A stretch of DNA of 64,000 nt from Clostridia bacterium (GTDB lineage: Bacteria > Bacillota > Clostridia > Oscillospirales > Acutalibacteraceae): positions 1-64,000 of the forward strand of contig CAAGJN010000022.1 of NCBI GenBank assembly GCA_900770255.1, written 5' to 3'. The position numbers were made by a program, and so were the translations under genes. The notes under the pieces are model-generated. The model had not been told where the DNA came from. It saw nothing but the letters and a program-made list of their open reading frames with translations, and made no database searches. The stretch's first letter is position 1; each line of letters starts with the position of its first letter. Shown in pieces: positions 8,976-16,446 of the stretch.

Positions 8976-10031
8976 ATGATCTATGTTCTCATCATAGCGC
9001 TGTTTGTGTTTTTCTGCGGCACTACATTCGTGGAGTCGGGGAAGTTCAACACCGACTATATGTCGAAGGATTCGACAGGCGCGGTAAACGGCATCTTTGT
9101 GCTGCTCGTGTTCATGTGCCACATCTCGGGCTATATGGAGCTCGGCAGCTCGTCAGATAAGATATGGCTCGATCTCAAGAGCTGGCTCGGCCAGCTCGTC
9201 GTTGTGACGTTCCTGTTCTATTCGGGCTACGGAATGATGTGCTCGATAATGAAGAAGGGCACGCCCTATGTCAAGAGCCTGTTCAGACGCAGATTTCTGA
9301 GCCTGTTTGTGCATTTCGATATCGCCGTCGTGCTGTTTTTGCTGATGAATCTTGCCCTCGGCATAAAGACAGAGCTGAAAACGACTCTGCTTGCGTTCAC
9401 GACATGGGAGAGCATCGGAAACTCAAACTGGTATATTACTGCGGTGCTTTGTCTGTATCTGATAATGATCTTGTCGTTTATGATCTTCCGCAGGCACAAT
9501 CTGCCCGGGCTCATCATGATGACCGTTTTAACCGCAGGGCTTGCGCTCGTGTTTATCAAGGTCGGCAAGCCGGAGTGGTATTATAACACCCTCATTCTTC
9601 TGCCGCTCGGTATGTGGTATGCCTATCTCAAGGAGTATATCGATAAGCTCGTGATGAAGAACAACATTATCTATGCGCTTTTCCTCTGCCTTGCAGTGGC
9701 TGCTCTCGCGGTCAGTCATAAATACCGCTCGGCGGGGCTCCCGGTCTACTGGATATGGGCGAGCGCGTTTATGCTGACTCTTGTGCTTGTGACAATGAAG
9801 GTGAAGATCGGCAACCCGGTGCTCTCGATGCTCGGCAGGCATGTGTTCAGCATATATATTCTCCAGCGCATCCCGATGATAGTGTTCAAGAGTCTGGGAC
9901 TTGTAAACAACAATCTAAACTATTTCTGCCTGTGCTTTGCCGCGACGCTGCTCATGGCGATCGTGTTTGACGCATTGATGAAAAAGCTCGACGCCAAGCT
10001 GTTTACTCCTAAGGTGAAGGCGGCAAACTGA
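8976..10031 (+). CDS. acyltransferase-3 family integral membrane protein
   Basis: The 351 residues form about ten hydrophobic segments. The N-terminal part contains GAVNGIFVLLVFMCHIS, resembling the conserved His region of acyltransferase-3 (OafA/YrhL-like) proteins that O-acylate cell-surface glycans. FYSGYGMMCS and RRRFLSLF in the first loops also fit that family. ATG follows GGAGG. It has its own promoter and terminator and stands alone between the HtrA and met units. The substrate cannot be told from the sequence. Confidence 0.8.
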   Translation: MIYVLIIALFVFFCGTTFVESGKFNTDYMSKDSTGAVNGIFVLLVFMCHISGYMELGSSSDKIWLDLKSWLGQLVVVTFLFYSGYGMMCSIMKKGTPYVKSLFRRRFLSLFVHFDIAVVLFLLMNLALGIKTELKTTLLAFTTWESIGNSNWYITAVLCLYLIMILSFMIFRRHNLPGLIMMTVLTAGLALVFIKVGKPEWYYNTLILLPLGMWYAYLKEYIDKLVMKNNIIYALFLCLAVAALAVSHKYRSAGLPVYWIWASAFMLTLVLVTMKVKIGNPVLSMLGRHVFSIYILQRIPMIVFKSLGLVNNNLNYFCLCFAATLLMAIVFDALMKKLDAKLFTPKVKAAN

Positions 10032-10036
10032 AGATA

Positions 10037-10072
10037 AAAAATGACCCGACTGAGGGAATCCTCAGCCGGGTC
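10037..10072 (-). terminator. terminator of the met operon (partly bidirectional)
   Basis: Arms 10043-10055 and 10060-10072 (one mismatch) form a GC-rich hairpin. On the minus strand it is followed at once by a T run; on the plus strand the downstream tract is poor, so it mainly serves metI. Confidence 0.8.
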
Positions 10073-10087
10073 TTGCTTCAGCTTGTT

Positions 10088-10792
10088 TTATTTTTTTAGT
10101 CTCTTGTCGCTCTTTGTCGCGAGGTGCGTGCCGACGCTCTGGAAGATCTGCACGAGCACTATCAGCAGTATGACAGCCAAGAGCATGACGAGATATTTGT
10201 AACGGTAATAGCCGTAGTTGATGGCTATTTTGCCCAGTCCGCCGCCGCCGATTATACCGCTCATTGCGGAATAACCGAGGATCGTCGTGATCGCGATGGT
10301 GAAGTTTGAGAGCAGAGACGGAACGCTCTCGGGGATCATTACCTTGATGATTATCTGCATCGGTGAAGCTCCCATGCTCTGCGCGGCCTCAATTATGTTG
10401 GGGTTGACCTCGCGCAGGCTGCTCTCGACCAGGCGCGCCACGAACGGAAACGCCGCAATAACGAGAGGAACTATCGACGCGGTTGTTCCAACTGCCGTGC
10501 CGACGATGAGGCGCGTCAGCGGGAACACCATGATCATGAGGATAAGGAACGGAATCGAGCGCAGCAGGTTGATGATCACGTTTATCACGCGCATCAGCGT
10601 TTTGGGCAGGGGGAGAATCCCGTCCTTTTCGCCGGCGACCAGCAGCACGCCGAGTGGCAGGCCGATAATCACGGCAAAGAGCGTTGAGAGCAGGGTGACG
10701 TATATCGTCTCCCAGACTGCGAGCGGAAATTCAGTTTTAAATATTTCGAGAGCTTCATTCAAAGCTTCGGAAGTGAAAGCATTGTCAAACAT
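10088..10792 (-). CDS. metI: methionine ABC transporter permease
   Basis: Inner-membrane permease of the MetNIQ importer. The 234 residues show five to six membrane segments and the BPD_transp EAA region (VESSLREVNPNIIEAAQSMGAS), where MetN docks. The N-terminal WETIYVTLLSTLFAVIIGLPLG is typical of MetI. It is the last gene of metQ-metN-metI, only 2 bp behind metN. The methionine assignment rests on MetI-type sequence, the NIL domain of MetN and the Met-rich leader. Confidence 0.93.
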   Translation of the reverse strand: MFDNAFTSEALNEALEIFKTEFPLAVWETIYVTLLSTLFAVIIGLPLGVLLVAGEKDGILPLPKTLMRVINVIINLLRSIPFLILMIMVFPLTRLIVGTAVGTTASIVPLVIAAFPFVARLVESSLREVNPNIIEAAQSMGASPMQIIIKVMIPESVPSLLSNFTIAITTILGYSAMSGIIGGGGLGKIAINYGYYRYKYLVMLLAVILLIVLVQIFQSVGTHLATKSDKRLKK

Positions 10793-10794
10793 CG

Positions 10795-11793
10795 TTAAAC
10801 CTCCTCAACAAGAATATCCGGCATACTTTGCAGATACTTTGACGCGCGTTCAAGCTCGTCTGAGTCACCGGGAATGCCGAGGAGCATGTTGCCGTAGACC
10901 TTGTCGCCGATACATCTCGTGGAGGCGCCGAGAATATTGGCGGCGATGCCCTCATCCATAGCCATTTTTGTTATAAGGGGCGTGTTTGTTGCAAAAGCGC
11001 CGTTGAACACGACTCTAAGCCTGCGCTCGCCTGCGGAGGGCGCGAAAATATCGGTCGCCGCATCGGGGAAAACAAGGCGCTTTGCAGCGTCCGATTTCGG
11101 ATGGGCGAACACCGTGCTCACATCACCCTGCTCGACTACCGTGCCGTTGTCGAGAATCGCAACGCGGTTGCAGATCTCCTCAACGACGCTCATCTGATGC
11201 GTGATGACGATGACGGTGATACCGAGCTCTTTGTTAATGTCGCGGATAAGGTTAAGTATCGAGTGGGTCGTGTTGGGGTCGAGGGCGCTCGTGGCTTCGT
11301 CACAGAGCAGAACCTTGGGGTTCGTTGCGAGCGCTCGGGCGATAGCGATCCTCTGCTGCTGGCCGCCGGAGAGCTGAGCGGGATAGGCCTTCGCCTTGTC
11401 CGGCAGTCCGACTATTTCAAGCAGTTCGAGCGCGCGTTTTTTGGCGTCCGACTTTTTCATGCCCTCGAGCTCAAGAGGGAAGCAGATATTTTTAAGGCAG
11501 GTGCGCTGCATGAGCAGGTTGAAGCCCTGGAATATCATTGTTATGTCGCGCCTCGCGGCTCTTAGCTGCTTGCTCGAGAGCGTGCCCATGTCTACGCCGT
11601 CGATGAGAACCTGACCCTCGGTCGGGCGCTCGAGCATGTTGATGCACCGGACAAGCGTGCTCTTGCCCGCGCCGCTCATGCCAATGACGCCGTAGATATC
11701 GCCGTCGTTGATAGTCAGCGTAACGTCCTTGAGTGCGTCAAGCGAGCCGTCGGCGGTCTTGAAGGTTTTTGACAGATTTTTTATCTCGATCAT
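10795..11793 (-). CDS. metN: methionine ABC transporter ATP-binding protein
   Basis: ATPase of the MetNIQ importer (332 residues). Walker A GMSGAGKST, signature LSGGQQQRIAIARALA, Walker B KVLLCDEATSALD and the H-loop VITHQM are present. The last 80 residues or so form a NIL domain (VFNGAFATNTPLITKMAMDEGIAANILG, in part), which in E. coli MetN binds methionine and causes transinhibition. This makes methionine the most likely substrate. The gene is separated from metQ by 86 bp containing a terminator-like hairpin, and it abuts metI. Confidence 0.95.
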   Translation of the reverse strand: MIEIKNLSKTFKTADGSLDALKDVTLTINDGDIYGVIGMSGAGKSTLVRCINMLERPTEGQVLIDGVDMGTLSSKQLRAARRDITMIFQGFNLLMQRTCLKNICFPLELEGMKKSDAKKRALELLEIVGLPDKAKAYPAQLSGGQQQRIAIARALATNPKVLLCDEATSALDPNTTHSILNLIRDINKELGITVIVITHQMSVVEEICNRVAILDNGTVVEQGDVSTVFAHPKSDAAKRLVFPDAATDIFAPSAGERRLRVVFNGAFATNTPLITKMAMDEGIAANILGASTRCIGDKVYGNMLLGIPGDSDELERASKYLQSMPDILVEEV

Positions 11794-11807
11794 ATTAAGC
11801 CTCCGAA

Positions 11808-11865
11808 CTTTAACAAAAACTAATGCCGGGAAAGGCGCCCGCTGAGAGCATCTTAGCCCGGCATT
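11808..11865 (-). terminator. intra-operon terminator/attenuator between metQ and metN
   Basis: On the minus strand, a perfect 9-bp stem (11857-11865 with 11822-11830) encloses a 26-nt loop and is followed by AGTTTTTG. It lies between metQ and metN and would make the binding protein more abundant than the ATPase and permease. Its termination strength is inferred. Confidence 0.6.
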
Positions 11866-11879
11866 ATATTTTATACCGT

Positions 11880-12740
11880 TTACTTTACTGCGTCAAGAGT
11901 GGTCTGCTTGCCGCCGTAGAGAGCCATGGGCTCAACATGGATGTCGCAGACGGAGACGATGCTCGTGCCGTTCTGTGCGTTGAAATCGTCGAGATAGGGC
12001 TTGTGCTGGAAGTAGTTCGCGTCGATATCACCGCTGTCAACGACCTTGTTGGGCTGAATGTAGTCGGTGAACTCCTTGATCTCGAGTGTAACGCCCTTGG
12101 CGGCGAGGATCTCCTTTGCAATTGCGAGTATCTCAGCGTGCGGTGTGGGGGAGGCGGCAACAGTGATCGTCTCACCCTTGAGGGCGTCGTAGTTTACGCT
12201 TTCGTCATAGCCGTCGCCGGGATTGCTGACAACGCTGATGACAGCTCCGTCATATTCGGAGGAGATGAAGTCTGCAACCTGCTTGCTCTGAAGAGCCGCG
12301 GCGAGAGCCTTGATCTTGTCGCTGTTCTCGTTGCCCTTCTTGACGGCGAGGATGTTTGAATATGCGCTCGAAGAGCCCTCTATGGCGAGATTGTCCTTGA
12401 CGGGGTTGAGGCCTGCCTCAATGGCGTAGTTGGAGTTGATGACAGCGTAGTCGCAATCCTTGAGGACGTTGGGAACCTGAGCGGCCTCGACCTCTTTGAA
12501 GGTGATGTTCTTCGGGTTGCTTTCGATGTCTCTGATGGTGGCGGTGATGCCTGCGCCGTCCTTGAGTGTGATTATGCCCTGATCCTGGAGCAGGAGCAGC
12601 GCGCGCGCCTCATTGGTGGGATCGTTGGGAACGGCGATGATGATGCTGCCGGAGTCTTTCTGTGAAGAGCAGGCGGCAAAGCCGAGGATGCAGGTCAGTG
12701 TGAGGACTGCTGCAAGAATGATTGATACTGTCTTTTTCAT
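11880..12740 (-). CDS. metQ: MetQ-family methionine-binding lipoprotein
   Basis: Extracellular substrate-binding lipoprotein of the MetNIQ importer (286 residues). The signal peptide ends in a lipobox-like GFAAC with Cys24 as the lipidated residue. The mature part follows the NlpA/MetQ family: TVAASPTPHAEILAIAKEIL, TDYIQPNKVVDSGDIDANYFQHKPYLD (in part), and later AVINSNYA and IEGSSSAYSNILAV. Start ATG is preceded by AAAGGAG. It is the first structural gene of the operon, behind a leader with a Met-rich peptide and an attenuator. Confidence 0.94.
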   Translation of the reverse strand: MKKTVSIILAAVLTLTCILGFAACSSQKDSGSIIIAVPNDPTNEARALLLLQDQGIITLKDGAGITATIRDIESNPKNITFKEVEAAQVPNVLKDCDYAVINSNYAIEAGLNPVKDNLAIEGSSSAYSNILAVKKGNENSDKIKALAAALQSKQVADFISSEYDGAVISVVSNPGDGYDESVNYDALKGETITVAASPTPHAEILAIAKEILAAKGVTLEIKEFTDYIQPNKVVDSGDIDANYFQHKPYLDDFNAQNGTSIVSVCDIHVEPMALYGGKQTTLDAVK

Positions 12741-12769
12741 GGTTGATTTCTCCTTTGTATTTTAATTTA

Positions 12770-12877
12770 TAAGGTATAGTGCGAATAAGATTTTATCAAG
12801 TTTTCATGTGCCTTGCGGCACATTCGCTCATGCCTTATATCAAAGGGCTTATTTAAATACTGTGTCAAATACTGCAT
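12770..12877 (-). CDS. possible small protein or second upstream ORF (36 codons)
   Basis: An ATG ORF on the minus strand reads MQYLTQYLNKPFDIRHERMC at its start and ends HYTL. A strong AAGGAGG lies 7 nt before the ATG, better than needed for a chance ORF. It lies between the attenuator terminator and metQ and ends 27 bp before the metQ ATG. Inside it is a perfect hairpin, 12806-12812 with 12817-12823, closed by a GCAA tetraloop. It could be a second regulatory upstream ORF, a translational coupler for metQ or a real small protein. I recognise no family. Confidence 0.45.
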
Positions 12878-12891
12878 AATCTTGCCTCCTT

Positions 12892-12930
12892 AACAAATAA
12901 AAAACGGGAAACTTCCAATGAAGCTTCCCG
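12892..12930 (-). terminator. attenuator terminator of the met leader
   Basis: On the minus strand, arms 12930-12920 and 12915-12905 form an 11-bp stem with one G-U pair and a 4-nt loop. It is followed by TTTTTTATTTGTT (12904-12892). The hairpin lies 23 nt after the stop codon of the Met-rich leader peptide and before metQ. Its 5' arm contains GGAAGC, which can instead pair with GCTTCC inside the leader ORF. Confidence 0.85.
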
Positions 12931-12953
12931 AATTATTTGCTGTAAAGCAGGAT

Positions 12954-13052
12954 TTATTCGTCTGACGGAAGCACATCGGAAAAGGGCATGCACATGCACA
13001 TGCGCATGGTAAACATGCACATTTCCATCATGATGGCGTTGTTGTTTCTCAC
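12954..13052 (-). CDS. methionine/cysteine-rich leader peptide of the met operon
   Basis: A 32-codon ORF starting GTG, with AAGGAGG at 13060-13066 seven nt upstream. The transcript should start near 13080, under a consensus promoter. Residues 8-22 read MMEMCMFTMRMCMCM: eight Met and three Cys in fifteen codons, far above chance. It is followed by a terminator and then the methionine transporter genes. Strand 1 (13061-13054, over the ribosome site) can pair perfectly for 8 bp with strand 2 (12974-12967, leader codons 27-29). Strand 2 can pair for 6 bp with strand 3 in the terminator arm. This 1:2, 2:3, 3:4 plan is that of amino-acid attenuators such as trpL. A stall on Met codons would free strand 2 and prevent termination. 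The peptide is seen in the sequence; the mechanism is inferred. Confidence 0.82.
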   Translation of the reverse strand: MRNNNAIMMEMCMFTMRMCMCMPFSDVLPSDE

Positions 13053-13086
13053 GGTGCTTCCTCCTTCATTCAGTATTTATGAGCGT

Positions 13087-13115
13087 ATTATAACTTCTTA
13101 TGCCTACTTTGTCAA
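13087..13115 (-). promoter_or_regulatory. consensus promoter of the met leader/operon
   Basis: Minus-strand TTGACA (13115-13110), 17-bp spacer and TATAAT (13092-13087): a perfect sigma-A promoter. It predicts a start about 28 nt before the leader GTG and a leader of roughly 190 nt to the terminator. Confidence 0.85.
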
Positions 13116-13192
13116 TAGGCAATACTGAAATTTTTTCCGATTTGCCCTTATGCACAAAAATATAAAAAGATCAGGCTTGCGTTTGAAAACTT

Positions 13193-13621
13193 TCACACAT
13201 TATCGCTGCGTCTGTAGTTGCGTTCGGCCTTGCGGCGCGCCGCAGTCTTTCTCTCCTCAGCGAGTTTTTTCTCGTGAATCTTTTTTCGAACGGAGGGGCG
13301 GTTCGGATTTTTGGTGCCCTTTATTTCTTCCTTCTTCTTTTGAGGCTGATGCAGCTCCGGGTTTTCCTTGAAGAAGATAAGACTGCCGCCGACTACCTGA
13401 ACCACCTGCGACTGTGTTTTCTCTGCGATTTCCTCTGCGATTTCGCGCGGTGGCTTTGGCGCTGTTTCGAGCAGCACTTTTAGCTTCAAGAGCTCACGGG
13501 AGCGGAATGCGTCGAGCGTCTGGGCGATAAGCGCGTCGCTGACGCCACCCTTGCCGACCTGAAACAGCGGCTCGAGCGAATTTGCCTGCGCTCTGAGAGC
13601 GGCTCTCTCTTTGCTTGTCAT
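13193..13621 (-). CDS. yhbY: YhbY-family (CRM domain) RNA-binding protein
   Basis: Small RNA-binding protein of 142 residues associated with pre-50S ribosomal subunits. The CRM domain fills residues 1-100: KERAALRAQANSLEPLFQVG with the GKGG loop, LKVLLETAP, and VVQVVGGSLIFF. The extra C-terminal 45 residues are Lys/Arg-rich and probably disordered, longer than in E. coli YhbY. It overlaps rdgB by 4 nt (ATGA), so the two are translationally coupled; it is the last gene of the dnaA-to-yhbY minus-strand run. Confidence 0.92.
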   Translation of the reverse strand: MTSKERAALRAQANSLEPLFQVGKGGVSDALIAQTLDAFRSRELLKLKVLLETAPKPPREIAEEIAEKTQSQVVQVVGGSLIFFKENPELHQPQKKKEEIKGTKNPNRPSVRKKIHEKKLAEERKTAARRKAERNYRRSDNV

Positions 13622-14214
13622 ATGATCTCCTCCAGTTCTTTCGCAAGCGCTCTGAGAGCCTTGCCTCTGTGGCTGATGCTGTCTTTTTCCTGAGCCGTCA
13701 GCTGAGCCATTGTTCTGCCCGGAAACTCATCGGGCAGAAACAGCGGGTCGTAGCCGAACCCGCCCTCGCCTTCGGGCGAAAGGGCTATCTTCCCCTCACA
13801 TTCGCCGCGCACGGTTATGTGCCGGCCGTCGGGGAAACAGCAGCAGACGGTTGAAACGAAGCGCGCGGTGCGCCTGTTCATGGGTATGTCTGAAAGGTTT
13901 TTGAGCAGAAGCTCGTTGTTCTTTTCGTCATTGCCGTGCCCGCCCGCGTATCGTGCGGAATAAACGCCCGGCGCGCCGCCGAGCGCATCAACCGCGAGCC
14001 CGGAATCATCTGCGATGCAGGGCATGCCGCTCTCCATGCAGCCGCTCTCCGCTTTGAGCAGAGCGTTCTCCTCAAAGGTCGTGCCCGTCTCCTCAACGTC
14101 GGTCAGCTCAATTCCCGCCTCCTCGGCGAGCAGGACGCGCACGCCGATGGGCTTGAGTATCCGCTCGAGCTCGGCGCGCTTTTTCATATTGTGTGTGGCT
14201 ATCAGAAAATCCAT
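13618..14214 (-). CDS. rdgB: dITP/XTP pyrophosphatase (RdgB/HAM1 family)
   Basis: Hydrolyses non-canonical purine NTPs (dITP, XTP) to monophosphates, keeping them out of DNA. The 198 residues contain the N-terminal ATHNMKKRAELERIL, GTTFEENALLKAE, DDSGLAVDALGGAPGVYSAR and GFGYDPLF motifs of the family, the usual length. It overlaps ftsY by 1 nt and yhbY by 4 nt, so it is part of a tightly packed operon. Confidence 0.95.
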   Translation of the reverse strand: MDFLIATHNMKKRAELERILKPIGVRVLLAEEAGIELTDVEETGTTFEENALLKAESGCMESGMPCIADDSGLAVDALGGAPGVYSARYAGGHGNDEKNNELLLKNLSDIPMNRRTARFVSTVCCCFPDGRHITVRGECEGKIALSPEGEGGFGYDPLFLPDEFPGRTMAQLTAQEKDSISHRGKALRALAKELEEII

Positions 14215-15173
14215 TATTCTTTCTCGCTGCCTTCTTCTTCGTTTTCCCTGTCGTCCTCGACCGGCTCAGCGTCGAACAGGCCCTCAGCGAATGCGCGGGC
14301 GTTGAACGGGCGCAGATCGTCGACCTTCTCGCCAACGCCGATGAACTTGACGGGGACTCCGAGCTCGTTTTTGATGTTGAGCACGACGCCGCCCTTTGCG
14401 GTGCCGTCGAGCTTTGTCAGAATTATGCCGGTTATCTCGGCGACGTTTTTGAACTCTTTAGCCTGATTGACTGCGTTCTGGCCGGTGGTCGCGTCGAGCA
14501 CCAGCAGGCTTTCGCGGTCGCTGTAGGGCAGCTCCCGGTCGATCACCCTGTAGATCTTCGCGAGCTCCTCCATGAGGTTTTTCTTGTTGTGCAGGCGTCC
14601 GGCGGTGTCGCAGATGATGATATCCGCGTTGCGTGCCTTGCCCGCCTGAATGGTGTCATAGATTACGGCCGCAGGGTCGGCGCCCTCACGGTGCTTGACG
14701 ATATCGACGTCGGCGCGCTGAGCCCACTCCTCAAGCTGCTCAATAGCGGCGGCCCTGAAAGTGTCCGCCGCGGCGAGAATGACCTTTTTGCCCTCCTGCT
14801 TGTACATTGCGGCGAGCTTGCCGATCGAGGTTGTCTTGCCGACGCCGTTGACGCCGATTACGAGAATGACGGAGGGGAGGGTCACAAGGCTCATCTCCTC
14901 GCCGCCCTCGAGGATTTCGGCGACGATCTCCTTTATCTCGTTTTTGACATCCTCGGGCTTGCGCAGATGCTTTTTCATCACGCGCTCGCGCAGCTTTTCG
15001 ACTATTTCCGACGCTGTGGCGCATCCGACGTCACCCATGACGAGTATCTCCTCGAGCTCGTCATAAAATTCATCGTCGATCTCCGTTTTGCCGTGGAGCA
15101 TTGAGTCGATAGCTCCGGACATGCTCTCGCGTGTCTTTTTCAGTCCCTTGTTTATGCGTGAAAAAATGCCCAT
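14214..15173 (-). CDS. ftsY: signal recognition particle receptor FtsY
   Basis: SRP receptor GTPase that docks SRP-ribosome complexes at the membrane. The 319 residues hold an N domain (about 1-90) and a G domain with G1 GVNGVGKTTSIGKLA, DTFRAAAIEQL, DTAGRLHNK, TKLDGTAKGG and the closing GVGEKVDDLRPF. The acidic A domain is almost absent, as is common in Firmicutes; a short acidic tail follows the C-terminus. It lies between dapL and rdgB in the same direction. Confidence 0.96.
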   Translation of the reverse strand: MGIFSRINKGLKKTRESMSGAIDSMLHGKTEIDDEFYDELEEILVMGDVGCATASEIVEKLRERVMKKHLRKPEDVKNEIKEIVAEILEGGEEMSLVTLPSVILVIGVNGVGKTTSIGKLAAMYKQEGKKVILAAADTFRAAAIEQLEEWAQRADVDIVKHREGADPAAVIYDTIQAGKARNADIIICDTAGRLHNKKNLMEELAKIYRVIDRELPYSDRESLLVLDATTGQNAVNQAKEFKNVAEITGIILTKLDGTAKGGVVLNIKNELGVPVKFIGVGEKVDDLRPFNARAFAEGLFDAEPVEDDRENEEEGSEKE

Positions 15174-15190
15174 TTTTACCTCCGGTAATT

Positions 15191-16408
15191 TTATCTGCGA
15201 AGTCCTTTTCTGATTCTCTCAACAGCCTCCTCGGTGCGCTGCGCGCCGGCAAATGCGGTCAGACGGAAGTAGCCTTCGCCCGCCGCACCAAAGCCCGAAC
15301 CGGGCGTGCCGACGACCTGCACTTCTTCGAGGAGCTTATCGAACATCTGCCACGATGTAAGTCCGTCGGGCACTTCGAACCAGATATAGGGAGAGTTTTT
15401 GCCGCCGAAGCAGCGGATGCCGATGCTCTCAAGGCCGTTTATGATAGTTTTTGCATTATTTAAATAGTATGCGATGTTGTCGCGCACCTGTTTTCTTCCC
15501 TCGTCCGAATAGACGGCTTCGGCGGCGCGCTGGGTGACGTAAGAGACGCCGTTGAACTTCGTCGCCTGCCTGCGCGACCAGAGCGCGTTGAGACTGACAG
15601 AGCCGCACATGAGCTCCTTGGGAACGACCGTGTAAGCGCAGCGCACGCCCGTAAAGCCCGCGGTCTTTGAAAAACTGCGGAACTCTATCGCACAGGTCTT
15701 TGCGCCGTCGATCTCAAAAATGCTGTGCGGCACATCGTCCTGCGTAATAAACGCCTCGTATGCCGCGTCAAAGAGGATGACGCTCCCGTGCTCATTCGCC
15801 CAGTCGACCCACTGCCGAAGCTGATCCTTTGTCATGGCGGCGCCGGTCGGATTGTTGGGGGAGCAGAGATATATGATATCCGCGTGCTGCTCGGGCAGAG
15901 ACGGGATAAAGCCGTTTCCCGCAGTGCAGTCGAGATAGATGAACTTCGAGAACCTTCCGCCTTCGAGCGGAGTTCCGGCTCTGCCGGACATGACGTTCGT
16001 ATCGACATAGACGGGATATATCGGATCGCACACGGCTACGGTGTTGTCAACTGAGAAAATGTCGCCGATGTTGCCCGTGTCGCTTTTAGCGCCGTCGCTG
16101 ACAAAGATCTCATCCTCACTGAGCTCTACCCCGCGGGAGGCAAAATCATATTTAAGTATCTTTTCGACTAAAAATTTCTGGCCGTACTCGGGGGGATAGC
16201 CCTTAAAAGAGCTCTCGTTCCCGAGCTCATCAACGGCCTTGTGCATCGCCTTTATGCACGCTTCGGGCAGCGGGCGCGTGACGTCGCCGATGCCGAGACT
16301 GATGACGTCGGCGTCCGGGTGAGCCGCCTTGTATTCGCGCACCTTCTGACCCATTGTCGAGAAGAGGTAGCTCTTCTGAAGGTCAAGAAAATTTTCGTTT
16401 ATTTTCAT
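15191..16408 (-). CDS. dapL: LL-diaminopimelate aminotransferase
   Basis: PLP enzyme that converts tetrahydrodipicolinate directly to LL-diaminopimelate, bypassing succinylated or acetylated intermediates. About 405 residues from the ATG at 16408, chosen over the TTG three codons upstream because AGGG sits 9 nt before it. Motifs: ISLGIGDVTRPLP, FVSDGAKSDTGNI, CDPIYPVYVDTNVM, CSPNNPTGA and the PLP-lysine segment SFSKTAGFTGVRCAY. These match the DapL family. dapF follows in the pathway and lies just upstream, so the two form a lysine/peptidoglycan unit. Confidence 0.95.
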   Translation of the reverse strand: MKINENFLDLQKSYLFSTMGQKVREYKAAHPDADVISLGIGDVTRPLPEACIKAMHKAVDELGNESSFKGYPPEYGQKFLVEKILKYDFASRGVELSEDEIFVSDGAKSDTGNIGDIFSVDNTVAVCDPIYPVYVDTNVMSGRAGTPLEGGRFSKFIYLDCTAGNGFIPSLPEQHADIIYLCSPNNPTGAAMTKDQLRQWVDWANEHGSVILFDAAYEAFITQDDVPHSIFEIDGAKTCAIEFRSFSKTAGFTGVRCAYTVVPKELMCGSVSLNALWSRRQATKFNGVSYVTQRAAEAVYSDEGRKQVRDNIAYYLNNAKTIINGLESIGIRCFGGKNSPYIWFEVPDGLTSWQMFDKLLEEVQVVGTPGSGFGAAGEGYFRLTAFAGAQRTEEAVERIRKGLRR

Positions 16409-16446
16409 CTTTATCAACCCTTTTCTGTAAAATGCGATTTGAGCTG

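Noticed and set aside
12954..13052. Met/Cys-rich peptide as a copper-binding small protein
   Set aside because: Possible from composition, but its position between a promoter and a terminator in front of a methionine importer fits a leader peptide better.
12741..13080. S-box (SAM-I) or T-box riboswitch upstream of metQ
   Set aside because: The leader is short. The Met-rich ORF occupies most of it, and I see no kink-turn/four-way junction signature or T-box sequence.
13193..13371. Plus-strand ORFs over yhbY and the downstream gap
   Set aside because: They lie opposite or over well-recognised genes, lack ribosome sites and have shadow-frame composition.
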